From Bacteroidales bacterium UBA6267 (GTDB taxonomy: Bacteria > Bacteroidota > Bacteroidia > Bacteroidales > UBA1556): 64,000 nt of DNA. Both the position numbers and the translations under genes were made by a program. A model generated the notes under the pieces. That model made no database searches, was not told the DNA's origin, and saw only the letters and a list, made by a program, of their open reading frames with translations. Within the stretch, counting starts at the first letter, position 1. Each line of letters opens with the position of its first letter. Shown here piece after piece: positions 42,747 to 51,848 of this stretch. The DNA lies in the NCBI GenBank assembly GCA_002440745.1, contig DJVB01000026.1, forward strand, positions 1-64,000. Reading direction: 5' to 3'.

Positions 42747-45629
42747 ATGAAAGAACAGAAACATTTTACAGGACTTACCGATGAGCAAGTTCTGGAAAGC
42801 CGCCGGAAATACGGTGAAAACCTATTAACCCCACCAGAGAAGGAACCTTTGTGGAAGCTTTTCTTGGAGAAATTTGAAGACCCAATCATTCGTATTCTAC
42901 TTATTGCAGCGTTTCTTTCGCTCGGTATTTCATTTATTCACATGGAGTTTGCCGAAACCATCGGAATCTTTTTCGCCATCTTTCTGGCGACGGGTGTTGG
43001 TTTTTGGTTTGAAATGGATGCCAATAAAAAATTTGATGTTCTGAATAAAGTCAAGGATGACACTATGTACAAAGTCATCCGAAATGGTGATGTTCGGGAA
43101 GTGCCAAAGAAGGATGTTGTCGTTGGTGATTTAGTAATTTTAGCAACTGGTGAAGAAGTGCCTGCCGATGGCGAATTAATTGAGTCTGTTGCTTTGCAAA
43201 TAGACGAAAGTTGTTTGACTGGAGAACCAATAATTGAGAAAACCATCCATGTTGAAGAGTTTCATGCGGATGCTACTTATCCGTCCAATTGGGCTATGCG
43301 AGGCACAAAGGTTATGGAAGGCCATGGCATTATTGAAGTTCGTAAAGTTGGAGACGAAACGGAGTTTGGAAAAGTAGCCGAGAAAGCCACAGAGATGAGC
43401 GGCGAAGAAACGCCACTAAATCAGCAATTGGAAAAATTGGCCAAATTTATTGGTGTTGCTGGGTTTTCCCTTTCCTTTCTCACTTTTTTGGCTTTATTTC
43501 TTAAAGATATATTTCTTGGAGGCGTAGTTTACTCCTTTGCGCAACTTTCTACCATTACAATGGTCTTGATTTCGTCCGCGATAGCTCTCGTAAAAATTTG
43601 GATGCCAATAGTTTATGATGCTTATCATTTGGCCGGAAGAGACAAAGAAATGCCTAAATCGGTTGCCCAAGGCGGCTGGTTAAAATGGCTTGCTTTTGCA
43701 ATTATCGCTTTTATAGTTCAAGCAGGTTTAGGATATTTGGTTGGCATAAATCCGCTTAAGATTGAATCCTGGGTCAGCATTGAAACCGCTGGTCGGATAT
43801 TGCAATATTTTATGGTTGCTGTTACGTTGATTGTTGTATCTATCCCTGAAGGATTGCCAATGAGTGTTACGTTGAGTTTGGCTCTGAGTATGAGGAGAAT
43901 GTTGCAAAATAATAATTTGGTCAGGAAAATGCATGCAACCGAAACTATGGGTGCTGCAACCGTTATTTGCACCGATAAAACCGGCACTCTTACTCAAAAT
44001 CAAATGCAAATCTATAAAACAAACTTTTTTGCACTTGATGATCAAACTTTGATTGAAAACCAGATATCCGATTTAGTTTCAGAAGGAATTAGTGTAAATT
44101 CTACAGCTTATCTCGATCACAGTGAACCTGAAAAGGTAAAGGCTCTTGGAAACCCAACTGAAGGCGCCTTGTTACTCTGGCTTGACGAACATAAGATTGA
44201 TTACTTGAAATTAAGAGAAGAAGCCGAAGTTGTTGAACAGCTTACCTTTAGCACTCAGCGAAAATATATGGCAACTATTGTGGATTCACCAAAACTTGGC
44301 AAAAAGGTGATGTACATTAAGGGAGCTCCGGAAATTGTTATGGGACTTTGCAATAATGTTTCTTATGCTGATGGTCTTAAATCGGTGGAAGTTGTAAAAC
44401 CTGAGGTGGATGATTTGCTATTGGGTTATCAAAATCAAGCTATGCGAACCTTAGGCTTTGCTTGGGAAATTGTGGAAGACAACTTGCCACGTTTTGCTGA
44501 TGGCAAACTTATCAACTCCAAACCTACTTTTTTGGGCATTGTAGCTATTTCCGATCCTGTTAGGGAAGATGTGCCTGCTGCTGTTCAAGAGTGTTTAGAT
44601 GCCGGTATTGATGTTAAAATTGTAACCGGTGATACTCCGGGCACTGCTCGAGAAATTGGCCGACAAATTGGTATTTGGAAAGATATTAATACTGACGAAC
44701 AAATAATTACAGGTGTTGATTTTGAGCAATTATCTGATGAAGAAGCAGCTAAGCGAGTGCAAAACCTAAAGATTATGTGTCGAGCCCGGCCTACGGATAA
44801 ACAGCGTTTAGTTCAGTTACTTCAAAAAACGGGTTCTATTGTGGCCGTAACCGGTGATGGCACAAATGACGCTCCTGCTTTGAATTATGCACATGTTGGC
44901 CTTTCGATGGGCTCGGGCACATCGGTCGCCAAGGAAGCAAGCGACATCACCCTACTCGACGACTCCTTTAGCAGCATTACAACAGCGGTTATGTGGGGAC
45001 GATCCCTTTATCAGAATATTCAGCGATTCATCCTTTTCCAGCTGACAATTAATGTTGCTGCAGTGATGATTGTTCTTCTTGGGAGTATCTTCGGTCATGA
45101 GTTGCCCCTAACTGTAACTCAGATGCTTTGGGTTAATTTAATTATGGATACTTTTGCTGCAGGAGCTTTGGCTAGTTTGCCTCCCGACAAAAGAGTTATG
45201 AGAGATAAACCAAGAAGAAACGATGCGTTTATTATTACTAAAGGCATGAGACAGAATATTCTGTTTGTAGGAATTAGTTTTGTGGTTCTCCTCCTAACGA
45301 TTCTTTATTTCTTCTCGCACAATGGCCAGATTAGCCGTTATAATCTTTCGATGTTTTTTACCATTTTTGTTTTATTACAATTTTGGAATATGTTCAATGC
45401 AAAAGCTTATGCTACCGGAAAATCGGCTTTTCACGACATCAAAAAGAGCTACGGATTCCTTGTGGTCGCATTGGTAATTCTTGTGGGGCAGTTTATTATT
45501 GTCGAAATAGGTGGAAATGTTTTCCGAACTGTTCCTCTGCATTGGCTCGATTGGGTTTATATCATCGCCGGTACTTCTTTCGTTTTATGGTTCGGAGAAT
45601 TATATCGTTTTATTAAAATGCGAAAATAA
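42747..45629 (+). CDS. Calcium-type P2 P-type ATPase
   Basis: Cation-transporting P-type ATPase (960 residues from the ATG at 42747; an earlier TTG at 42729 is a less likely start). Motifs: N-terminal cation-ATPase domain, ESCLTGEP in the actuator (TGE), the phosphorylation site DKTGTLTQNQ, SIPEGLP in M4 (PEGL, as in Ca/PMCA-SERCA types), a late TGDGTNDAPAL hinge and the M5-M6 and C-terminal helices. Expected to export Ca2+ or a similar ion using ATP. Between M3 and M4 there is an extra segment with about two additional hydrophobic helices (about residues 260-350). A TATATTTG -7-like element lies at 42674-42681. Confidence 0.9.
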   Translation: MKEQKHFTGLTDEQVLESRRKYGENLLTPPEKEPLWKLFLEKFEDPIIRILLIAAFLSLGISFIHMEFAETIGIFFAIFLATGVGFWFEMDANKKFDVLNKVKDDTMYKVIRNGDVREVPKKDVVVGDLVILATGEEVPADGELIESVALQIDESCLTGEPIIEKTIHVEEFHADATYPSNWAMRGTKVMEGHGIIEVRKVGDETEFGKVAEKATEMSGEETPLNQQLEKLAKFIGVAGFSLSFLTFLALFLKDIFLGGVVYSFAQLSTITMVLISSAIALVKIWMPIVYDAYHLAGRDKEMPKSVAQGGWLKWLAFAIIAFIVQAGLGYLVGINPLKIESWVSIETAGRILQYFMVAVTLIVVSIPEGLPMSVTLSLALSMRRMLQNNNLVRKMHATETMGAATVICTDKTGTLTQNQMQIYKTNFFALDDQTLIENQISDLVSEGISVNSTAYLDHSEPEKVKALGNPTEGALLLWLDEHKIDYLKLREEAEVVEQLTFSTQRKYMATIVDSPKLGKKVMYIKGAPEIVMGLCNNVSYADGLKSVEVVKPEVDDLLLGYQNQAMRTLGFAWEIVEDNLPRFADGKLINSKPTFLGIVAISDPVREDVPAAVQECLDAGIDVKIVTGDTPGTAREIGRQIGIWKDINTDEQIITGVDFEQLSDEEAAKRVQNLKIMCRARPTDKQRLVQLLQKTGSIVAVTGDGTNDAPALNYAHVGLSMGSGTSVAKEASDITLLDDSFSSITTAVMWGRSLYQNIQRFILFQLTINVAAVMIVLLGSIFGHELPLTVTQMLWVNLIMDTFAAGALASLPPDKRVMRDKPRRNDAFIITKGMRQNILFVGISFVVLLLTILYFFSHNGQISRYNLSMFFTIFVLLQFWNMFNAKAYATGKSAFHDIKKSYGFLVVALVILVGQFIIVEIGGNVFRTVPLHWLDWVYIIAGTSFVLWFGELYRFIKMRK

Positions 45630-45738
45630 TTTTCTCCTTTGCAGTCATTATTAGATTATTATTTATCTTAGCAGGCTGAAACCTCTTAGAGTAAAGATAT
45701 ATACAAACACGTTTTTTGGTTCATAAATCGACTGCATC

Positions 45739-46785
45739 ATGAAAAGAATTCTATCCTGTTGCGTTTTAATATTATTTAGTTTGTTCTCTTTTGCACAATC
45801 TGCGGATAAAGGAGTGCATGGCCCAACTGATACACTTTTACTCCATCAGTATGAGTCACTTATGGGTAATCCTTCCATACTGACTTATAGTTATTCCAAT
45901 GGAAACGGATACTTCTTTGGAACAAATTTCATCGATATCGACCAAGACCCACTGACCCCCTATGAAAATGGAGCTCAGGCATTTGGGCAGGGGTTCCCTG
46001 TGGATACAGGCCAATCCTTCTATATTTTAGATATTTTAGTCAAAGTGGGAAATAAGGTAAAAGATGCTAATTCCACCGGCACTCCTTTGATTTTGTCGGT
46101 GCAATATTTAGACGATTCCAGCACGTATAATGTGAATACTTCTTCCGGAAGTCAATCCTACACTGTGCACGCTCCCGGAACTTCTTTAGGATCAGCGAGT
46201 ATTTTATGGGATAATATTTACACCGGTTTGACAAATCAATATTCCGTGGCGCATTTTAATACTCCATTACATATCGAAAAGAATTTCGTGGTTGTGGTTG
46301 ACTTGATGGACTTCTATTTAAATGGCGACCGTATTGGTTTTTGGGTGAGCCCTCCAAACGGCGGCTCCAATATCTATGGCCTCGAATACACGCTATGGCT
46401 CTATCCCAATCCCATGCTTTGGCTTCAAGTGAATCATATTTTTAGCAATATAAATCGGGCAATTGCAATCTTTCCTGTGATTGATGATGGCACCTTTGGG
46501 ATTGAAGATGATGCATTTCTCAACGGTCTGAAATTAGGCCAATCCTTCCCAAATCCGGCCACAACATCGGCTACTATTTTGTTTGAATTGGAAACCGGCT
46601 CTGAGGTGCAACTCGAAATGACAGATATTAATGGAAATACAGTTCTTTCGGAAAACCTTGGGAAGAAGCCCTCAGGCACACACCATCATAATATTTCTTT
46701 GGAGAATCTCGCGTCAGGAATTTATTTCTATACCCTTCACGCAAATAATAAATCGCTGACTAAAAGACTGATAGTGAGTAAATAG
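45739..46785 (+). CDS. Secreted protein with T9SS sorting domain
   Basis: A 348-residue protein with a signal peptide (about 1-20, ending FAQ), an unrecognised beta-rich mature part, and a C-terminal T9SS type-A sorting domain of ~75 residues that begins LGQSFPNPATTSATILFEL and ends TKRLIVSK. It lies downstream of the P-type ATPase but has its own upstream gap, and its stop is only six bases from the convergent stop of the oxidoreductase gene. Confidence 0.8.
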   Translation: MKRILSCCVLILFSLFSFAQSADKGVHGPTDTLLLHQYESLMGNPSILTYSYSNGNGYFFGTNFIDIDQDPLTPYENGAQAFGQGFPVDTGQSFYILDILVKVGNKVKDANSTGTPLILSVQYLDDSSTYNVNTSSGSQSYTVHAPGTSLGSASILWDNIYTGLTNQYSVAHFNTPLHIEKNFVVVVDLMDFYLNGDRIGFWVSPPNGGSNIYGLEYTLWLYPNPMLWLQVNHIFSNINRAIAIFPVIDDGTFGIEDDAFLNGLKLGQSFPNPATTSATILFELETGSEVQLEMTDINGNTVLSENLGKKPSGTHHHNISLENLASGIYFYTLHANNKSLTKRLIVSK

Positions 46786-46791
46786 GGCTCT

Positions 46792-47802
46792 TTATTTCAT
46801 CTTAATCAATACTTTTCCTGCCGACATATTTTTGATATAAGTCCGAATGGCTTTTACCAAATCTTCAAAATCGAACTCCGCCTGCACGGAGGATTGAAAT
46901 TTTGTTTCTGTGATTAAATCCAAAACTTTCTTTCGATTCAAATCCATATTCCCATTTCTGATATAATCATTGAGGTTGAATCCAACAATCTTTTTATTTT
47001 GGAAAATCATTTGCAAAACGTCAATATCTCCAATATTTTCGTTGGAAAGTCCACCATAAACTATTAGCTGTGAGTTGCTTGGTAAGTAGTTGAAAATCAG
47101 TCCGCTTTGACTTCCCCCAACCGCATCAAATGCGCAGATGGATTTATATTTCGATAGAATAATTTTCAAATCTTCTTCAAAAGACTCGTCTGCTGAACAT
47201 AAAGAGAAGTGAAAGGAGGAATTAGATAAAGCATCTGCCTGTGCCTTTTTCCTGAAAATATTGATGGTGGGTAAATTTGCTTTTTCTGCCAAAAGACGAA
47301 GTAATGCAGGAACCACACCTCCGGCAGCGTTAATTAACAATGCTTCAGGCTTTTGGGTTTCGGCCATTTCCATCATCCCAATTGCAGTAAGCGGATTAAT
47401 TGCAAGAGTTGCAGCCTGATACAGACTTAATGAGTCGTCGATAATAATGCAATTATCGGCCGAAGTAATCAGATGTTTTGCCCATGTTCCGCCATATTCA
47501 TCTTGAGAAAAACAGCTAACTTTTTTCCCGATAAGCAACCTTTGATTCATTCCGGCAGCTATTACCAAACCTGTGGCTTCAAACCCGGGAACAGCAGGCA
47601 ATTTCTTTACTACTTGATAACCACCTTGCAAAAATGCTAAATCGGAAGGATTGATGGAAGCAGCTTCAACTTCGATTAAAACCTCATTTTCTGCAAGTGT
47701 TTTCAGGGGAATCTCCTCAATTTTAAGGCTTATCAAGGCTCGAATTAAATTGAAATTATAGGCAGGCAAAAGCCAGGCTTTAGTGGACTTTGGGATTTCC
47801 AT
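46792..47802 (-). CDS. MDR-family zinc-less alcohol dehydrogenase / quinone oxidoreductase
   Basis: Medium-chain dehydrogenase/reductase of about 336 residues from the ATG at 47802, with the N-terminal catalytic barrel (NEVLIEVEAASINPSDLAFLQGGY, VPGFEATG) and a Rossmann domain (INAAGGVVPALLRLL). The Cys and His zinc ligands of the alcohol-dehydrogenase branch are not obvious, so a quinone-oxidoreductase-type enzyme using NAD(P)H is more likely; substrate unknown. A longer frame to 47898 exists but would run into clpS, which starts upstream on the same strand with an 8-base gap. Confidence 0.75.
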   Translation of the reverse strand: MEIPKSTKAWLLPAYNFNLIRALISLKIEEIPLKTLAENEVLIEVEAASINPSDLAFLQGGYQVVKKLPAVPGFEATGLVIAAGMNQRLLIGKKVSCFSQDEYGGTWAKHLITSADNCIIIDDSLSLYQAATLAINPLTAIGMMEMAETQKPEALLINAAGGVVPALLRLLAEKANLPTINIFRKKAQADALSNSSFHFSLCSADESFEEDLKIILSKYKSICAFDAVGGSQSGLIFNYLPSNSQLIVYGGLSNENIGDIDVLQMIFQNKKIVGFNLNDYIRNGNMDLNRKKVLDLITETKFQSSVQAEFDFEDLVKAIRTYIKNMSAGKVLIKMK

Positions 47803-47810
47803 AAGAAAAA

Positions 47811-48092
47811 TTAAAGAATATCTACTGTCAAATTTCGATTGGATAGCTCGCGGTGCAAGGGTTCTAAGGTAGTAAAATCGGCTGATTTTACGGTGCATTT
47901 CCCTTTAAAGTGAACAATAAAGGCACATTGCTCCGCTTGCAAAGGATCGTGTTTGCACACTTCTACAAGACTTTCAATCACCCAATCAAAGGTATTGAAA
48001 TCGTCGTTGAACAGAACCAAATCATAGAGGTCTGTTTCCTTTTCTAAAATATCAACTTCTGCTTTTTCTTTTTCCTTAACCGAAGCTTTCAT
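47811..48092 (-). CDS. clpS: ATP-dependent Clp protease adaptor ClpS
   Basis: Adaptor that hands N-degron substrates to ClpAP/ClpCP. The 93 residues contain the LYDLVLFNDDFNTFDWVIESL segment (DLVLFNDDxxTxxxV core) and the later HFKGKC and LHRELSNR elements. Length fits the family. It shares the strand with the oxidoreductase gene that follows by eight bases; ClpA/ClpC is not in the window. Confidence 0.9.
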   Translation of the reverse strand: MKASVKEKEKAEVDILEKETDLYDLVLFNDDFNTFDWVIESLVEVCKHDPLQAEQCAFIVHFKGKCTVKSADFTTLEPLHRELSNRNLTVDIL

Positions 48093-48147
48093 AGAGTTTT
48101 GTTTGTTAGTTGTTTATCGTTTGTCATGAACTCAATTAACTACTTCC

Positions 48148-48294
48148 TTCTGTCCTCTGCGCCATGCTCCATGCCCTTTGCACCATGCCCTTTGCGCCAT
48201 GCCTTCTATCCTCAGCGCCATGCTCCTTGCCCTCCTCTGCGCCATGCCTTCTGTCCTCTGCGCCATGCTCCTTGCCCTTTGCTCCATGCTCTCT
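48148..48294. repeat. GCGCCATGCTCC-type tandem low-complexity repeat
   Basis: An irregular tandem array of about nine copies of a GCGCCATGC(T/C)(C/T)C-like word separated by TTGCCCTTT or TTCTGTCCTCT spacers. The GC-rich block stands out from its AT-rich neighbours. Its left edge (TACTTCCTTCTGTCCTCTGC) matches, in reverse complement with few changes, positions about 4741-4772 in the other intergenic mosaic. A plus-strand frame across it (48099-48371) is composed of the repeat and is not a gene. Confidence 0.8.
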
Positions 48295-48374
48295 TAAGTT
48301 GTTATTTGAGATTATTTCAGGGCAAAATTATTAAAAACCTTTGTTTAATCAACCATGTTTTTAAAGTTTGATGA

Positions 48375-48605
48375 TTAGGTTTTCTTATTCTTTTTTCTTT
48401 TTCCTAACCAGTTATAAAAATATTTCATGGTGATTCCGTATCCTAAACCGAATATCAGACTTACGATAACTCCAATGGACAGGGTTTTTAAATTAATATC
48501 ATTTTTAAAAGCCCATGGAATAAAAAGGAAATTTGTTAAAAAAATAAAGATTCCGAAAAGGAGTCCTTCTCTAATCCATTTGCGACCTTCATAGGGGTTT
48601 TCCAT
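48375..48605 (-). CDS. Small two-TM membrane protein
   Basis: A 76-residue protein with two hydrophobic segments (about 12-32 and 41-62) and a strongly basic C-terminus (LGKRKKNKKT). It follows dxs by five bases on the same strand, so it is likely the last gene of the dxr-rseP-dxs operon. No family recognised. Confidence 0.65.
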   Translation of the reverse strand: MENPYEGRKWIREGLLFGIFIFLTNFLFIPWAFKNDINLKTLSIGVIVSLIFGLGYGITMKYFYNWLGKRKKNKKT

Positions 48606-48610
48606 GAAAA

Positions 48611-50524
48611 TTACTTTAATATTTCCATAGCCTTAGAGTAAATGCCCTCGGTATCGAAGCCGCATTCTGCCATCAATTCTTCCGGTGTACCGTGTTCGAT
48701 AAAGTGATCGGGGACGCCAAGTTTAGTTATACTTCCTTTGAAACCTAACTCGTACGCGTGCTCAACCACCTGACTTCCAAAGCCTCCCAGAATAGTTCCG
48801 TTTTCAACAGTGATAATATGTTGATGCTTCGATAAAATATCTTTCAACAATGTTTCGTCGAAGGGCTTGAGAAAGCGCATATTAGCAACTGTGATATTAT
48901 AGCCCTCTTTTTCTAAACGTTCGGCTGCATTAAGGGCAAAATTACCAACATGACCAAGAGTTAAAATGGCCAACTTTTCACCGTTTCTTAAGACTTCACC
49001 TTTTCCAATGGATAAATTTTCCATGGGTTTTTCCCAATCAGTAAGAACTCCATTTCCTCGAGGATAACGAATGGCAAAAGGAAAATCGTTTTGGTTTTTG
49101 GCTGTGAACATCAAATTGCGGAGTTCAATTTCATTCATTGCCTCTGCAATAATCATATTTGGTAAAACGCGTAGATAGGCAAGGTCGAAAACTCCATGAT
49201 GCGTGGGGCCATCTGCTCCAACTAAACCACCTCTATCAATTCCAAAAATAACAGGTAGTTTTTGTAAAGCAACATCGTGAATTACCTGATCGTAAGCGCG
49301 TTGTAAGAAAGTGGAATAGATAGTGCAAAAAGGAATCATACCGCTGATTGCCATTCCTGCGGCATAAGTGACGGCATGTTGCTCGGCAATTCCTACATCA
49401 AAAACACGTTCAGGGATTTCCTTTTGCATAATCGTTAAAGAGCTTCCGCTAAGCATCGCGGGAGTAATGCCAACCACCTTTGAATCAGTTTTGGCAAGCT
49501 CCAACAAGGTTTTTCCATAAACGTCCTGATATTTTGGAGGTGCTGGTTTCGAAGATTCTTTTTTGAGAATTTCACCGGTGTCTCTGTTAAAAGGTCCCGG
49601 AGCATGATAGGTGGTCTGATTCATTTCAGCCATACTGAATCCTTTGCCCTTTTTAGTGATAACGTGCAATAGTTTAGGACCTTGCAACTTGCTAAGACTG
49701 CGGAGAACTTTCACAAGTCGTTCTACATCGTGGCCGTCAATAGGTCCAAAATAGCGCATATTCAACGACTCCATGTATTCACTACGCTTTAGGAAGATAT
49801 TCTTGAGAGCCTGCATAAATTTGGACGCAATACGGCGTGGTGTCGGGCCTTTAGTCCCCAAAACCCCAAGAGCATCATAAGTCTTGTCCTTTAGGCGATT
49901 ATAGGTTTTTGAGGTTGTCACATCCAACAAAAACTCTTTCAAAGAGCCAACGCCTTTGTCAATCGACATATTATTGTCGTTGAGGATGACTAATAAGTTC
50001 GTATTGGATATTCCGGCATTATTCAAACCCTCATAGGCTTGACCTGCACTCATTGCTCCATCGCCAATAATTGCAACGTGCTGTCGATTTTTTTCGCCTG
50101 AAAGTTGCGAACTCATTGCCATTCCTAAAGCAGCTGAAATGCTGGTTGAAGAATGACCTACACCAAAACTGTCATAAGGACTTTCAGATATTTTTGGGAA
50201 ACCGCTGATACCGCCTAATTTTCGATTCGTTACAAATCTATCGCGGCGTCCGGTGAGTATTTTGTGTCCATAGGCCTGATGACCTACATCCCAAACAAGT
50301 TTGTCGTAAGGTGTATTGAAAACATAGTGCATGGCCACTGTAAGTTCAACTACGCCTAAACTTGCGCCGAAATGCCCGGGATTGTCGGCTAAGGTGTCAA
50401 CGATATAATCCCTAATTTCTTGGCATAGTTGAGGAAGCTGATCCTCTGATAGTTTCTTTAAATCAACAGGGCTATCAATTTTGCTGAGTAATGGGCCAAT
50501 CCGGTAATTGCTTTTAACTTTCAT
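48611..50524 (-). CDS. dxs: 1-deoxy-D-xylulose-5-phosphate synthase
   Basis: First MEP-pathway enzyme; thiamine-diphosphate-dependent condensation of pyruvate and glyceraldehyde 3-phosphate. The 637 residues show GHQAYGHKILTGRRD, the ThDP motif GDGAMSAGQAYEGLNNAG with NDNNMSI, and in the central domain the RAYDQVIHDVALQ and DRGGLVGADGPTHHG segments. Length is typical. It lies 10 bases after rseP in a minus-strand operon with dxr. Confidence 0.97.
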   Translation of the reverse strand: MKVKSNYRIGPLLSKIDSPVDLKKLSEDQLPQLCQEIRDYIVDTLADNPGHFGASLGVVELTVAMHYVFNTPYDKLVWDVGHQAYGHKILTGRRDRFVTNRKLGGISGFPKISESPYDSFGVGHSSTSISAALGMAMSSQLSGEKNRQHVAIIGDGAMSAGQAYEGLNNAGISNTNLLVILNDNNMSIDKGVGSLKEFLLDVTTSKTYNRLKDKTYDALGVLGTKGPTPRRIASKFMQALKNIFLKRSEYMESLNMRYFGPIDGHDVERLVKVLRSLSKLQGPKLLHVITKKGKGFSMAEMNQTTYHAPGPFNRDTGEILKKESSKPAPPKYQDVYGKTLLELAKTDSKVVGITPAMLSGSSLTIMQKEIPERVFDVGIAEQHAVTYAAGMAISGMIPFCTIYSTFLQRAYDQVIHDVALQKLPVIFGIDRGGLVGADGPTHHGVFDLAYLRVLPNMIIAEAMNEIELRNLMFTAKNQNDFPFAIRYPRGNGVLTDWEKPMENLSIGKGEVLRNGEKLAILTLGHVGNFALNAAERLEKEGYNITVANMRFLKPFDETLLKDILSKHQHIITVENGTILGGFGSQVVEHAYELGFKGSITKLGVPDHFIEHGTPEELMAECGFDTEGIYSKAMEILK

Positions 50525-50534
50525 AGTTAAGTCA

Positions 50535-51848
50535 CTACTTGAAAATATAATTTAGGAGGTCATTGAAGACGGCAAAGACCATCAGACCAATTAAAATTAC
50601 CATTCCTACCACTTGAGCTTTTTCCATAAACTTTTCGGAAAGTTGGCGTCTTGTAACAGCTTCCCACGTGAGAAACATCACATGTCCGCCATCGAGTGCA
50701 GGGATGGGAAGAAGATTCATAAAAGCAAGAATAAGAGAGATTAGTCCGGTCAGATACCAGAATTTAGGCCATATCCAAACGCCTCCATAAATGTTAGCAA
50801 TTCCGATAGGTCCTTGAAGCGACTCGGTGGCTTTCACTTCGCCGCTAAAAATGCGACCGATTCCTTTAATGTTGGCGGTTAAAACTCCAATTCCATCCTT
50901 GATTCCATACTTTAAACCTTTGGCAACATTATATTTAGCTCTTTCGTAAGGCGGTTGAGTAGCAGAAAAGCCAATTAATCCAAAACTGTCAACAGCCACT
51001 ACAAGATTAACGGAATCTGTATTACGAAGCACCACAATATCCATGGTTTGACCTTTAAGCGATTTAGCCAAAGAACGAAAATCGCCATAAGAAGAAATAG
51101 GTTTTTCTTCAGCAATAATAATATGGTCACCTGATTTTAAACCTCCTTTTTCGGCATTGCTACCGGGTAAAATGCTATCAACTTCAAATTTAAAATTGTC
51201 AGGCTCAATGAATAAATCATAGGATTTGGAGTAGTTTTTATAGAAAGTGTCCGGAATGACTAAATGAACTTCCTGACCATTTCTGTCAACAACGATGTCG
51301 GCTCCCATAAGATTTAAGGGACTTGTAATGTCTTTAAAACGGTCCACCTTTTCTCCATTGACAGTCAGAATTTTGTCGCCTGTTTCAAAGCCAAGCTGTT
51401 GGCCAAGTTCATAAGCATAAATACCATTGTCGATAGATTCAGCAGGCAGGTACTCTTTTTCGTAGTGCAAAGTGACAAAAGTGAAAATGATAATTCCAAG
51501 AATAAAATTCATGATTACACCCCCAAGCATTACGATAAGTCGCTGCCATGCCGGTTTAGAGCGAAATTCCCAAGGTTGTGGAGGGAGTTTCATGGCTTCT
51601 TTGTCCATCGACTCGTCTATCATCCCACTGATTTTTACATAACCGCCAAGGGGAAGCCATCCAACGCCATATTCCGTGTCTCCTTTTTTGAAACTGAAAA
51701 GCTTAAAATTCCAAGCGTCGAAAAAGAGAAAAAACTTTTCTACTTTAATACCGAATGCCCGTGCCGCCATAAAGTGACCTAATTCGTGTAAAGTAACAAT
51801 TATTGAAAGCCCAAGAATTAATTGGGCAGCCATTACTAATCCGCTCAT
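50535..51848 (-). CDS. rseP: RseP-type site-2 protease
   Basis: Membrane zinc metalloprotease for regulated intramembrane proteolysis. The 437 residues have the HELGH active site (about 22-26), an NPxPxLDGG-like late motif (LLPIPALDGGHV) supplying the third metal ligand, four membrane segments and PDZ-like domains between them. It overlaps dxr by four bases and precedes dxs, the standard Bacteroidota arrangement. Substrate (anti-sigma factor or signal-peptide remnants) not determinable. Confidence 0.92.
   Translation of the reverse strand: MSGLVMAAQLILGLSIIVTLHELGHFMAARAFGIKVEKFFLFFDAWNFKLFSFKKGDTEYGVGWLPLGGYVKISGMIDESMDKEAMKLPPQPWEFRSKPAWQRLIVMLGGVIMNFILGIIIFTFVTLHYEKEYLPAESIDNGIYAYELGQQLGFETGDKILTVNGEKVDRFKDITSPLNLMGADIVVDRNGQEVHLVIPDTFYKNYSKSYDLFIEPDNFKFEVDSILPGSNAEKGGLKSGDHIIIAEEKPISSYGDFRSLAKSLKGQTMDIVVLRNTDSVNLVVAVDSFGLIGFSATQPPYERAKYNVAKGLKYGIKDGIGVLTANIKGIGRIFSGEVKATESLQGPIGIANIYGGVWIWPKFWYLTGLISLILAFMNLLPIPALDGGHVMFLTWEAVTRRQLSEKFMEKAQVVGMVILIGLMVFAVFNDLLNYIFK

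Noticed and set aside
48148..48294. Possible CRISPR array
   Set aside because: Words are irregular, spacers are only a few bases to about ten bases and similar to each other; no cas genes in the window.
48099..48371. Plus-strand 90-codon frame with repeated CPLRHA/PCP residues
   Set aside because: It translates the low-complexity repeat and contains nothing else.
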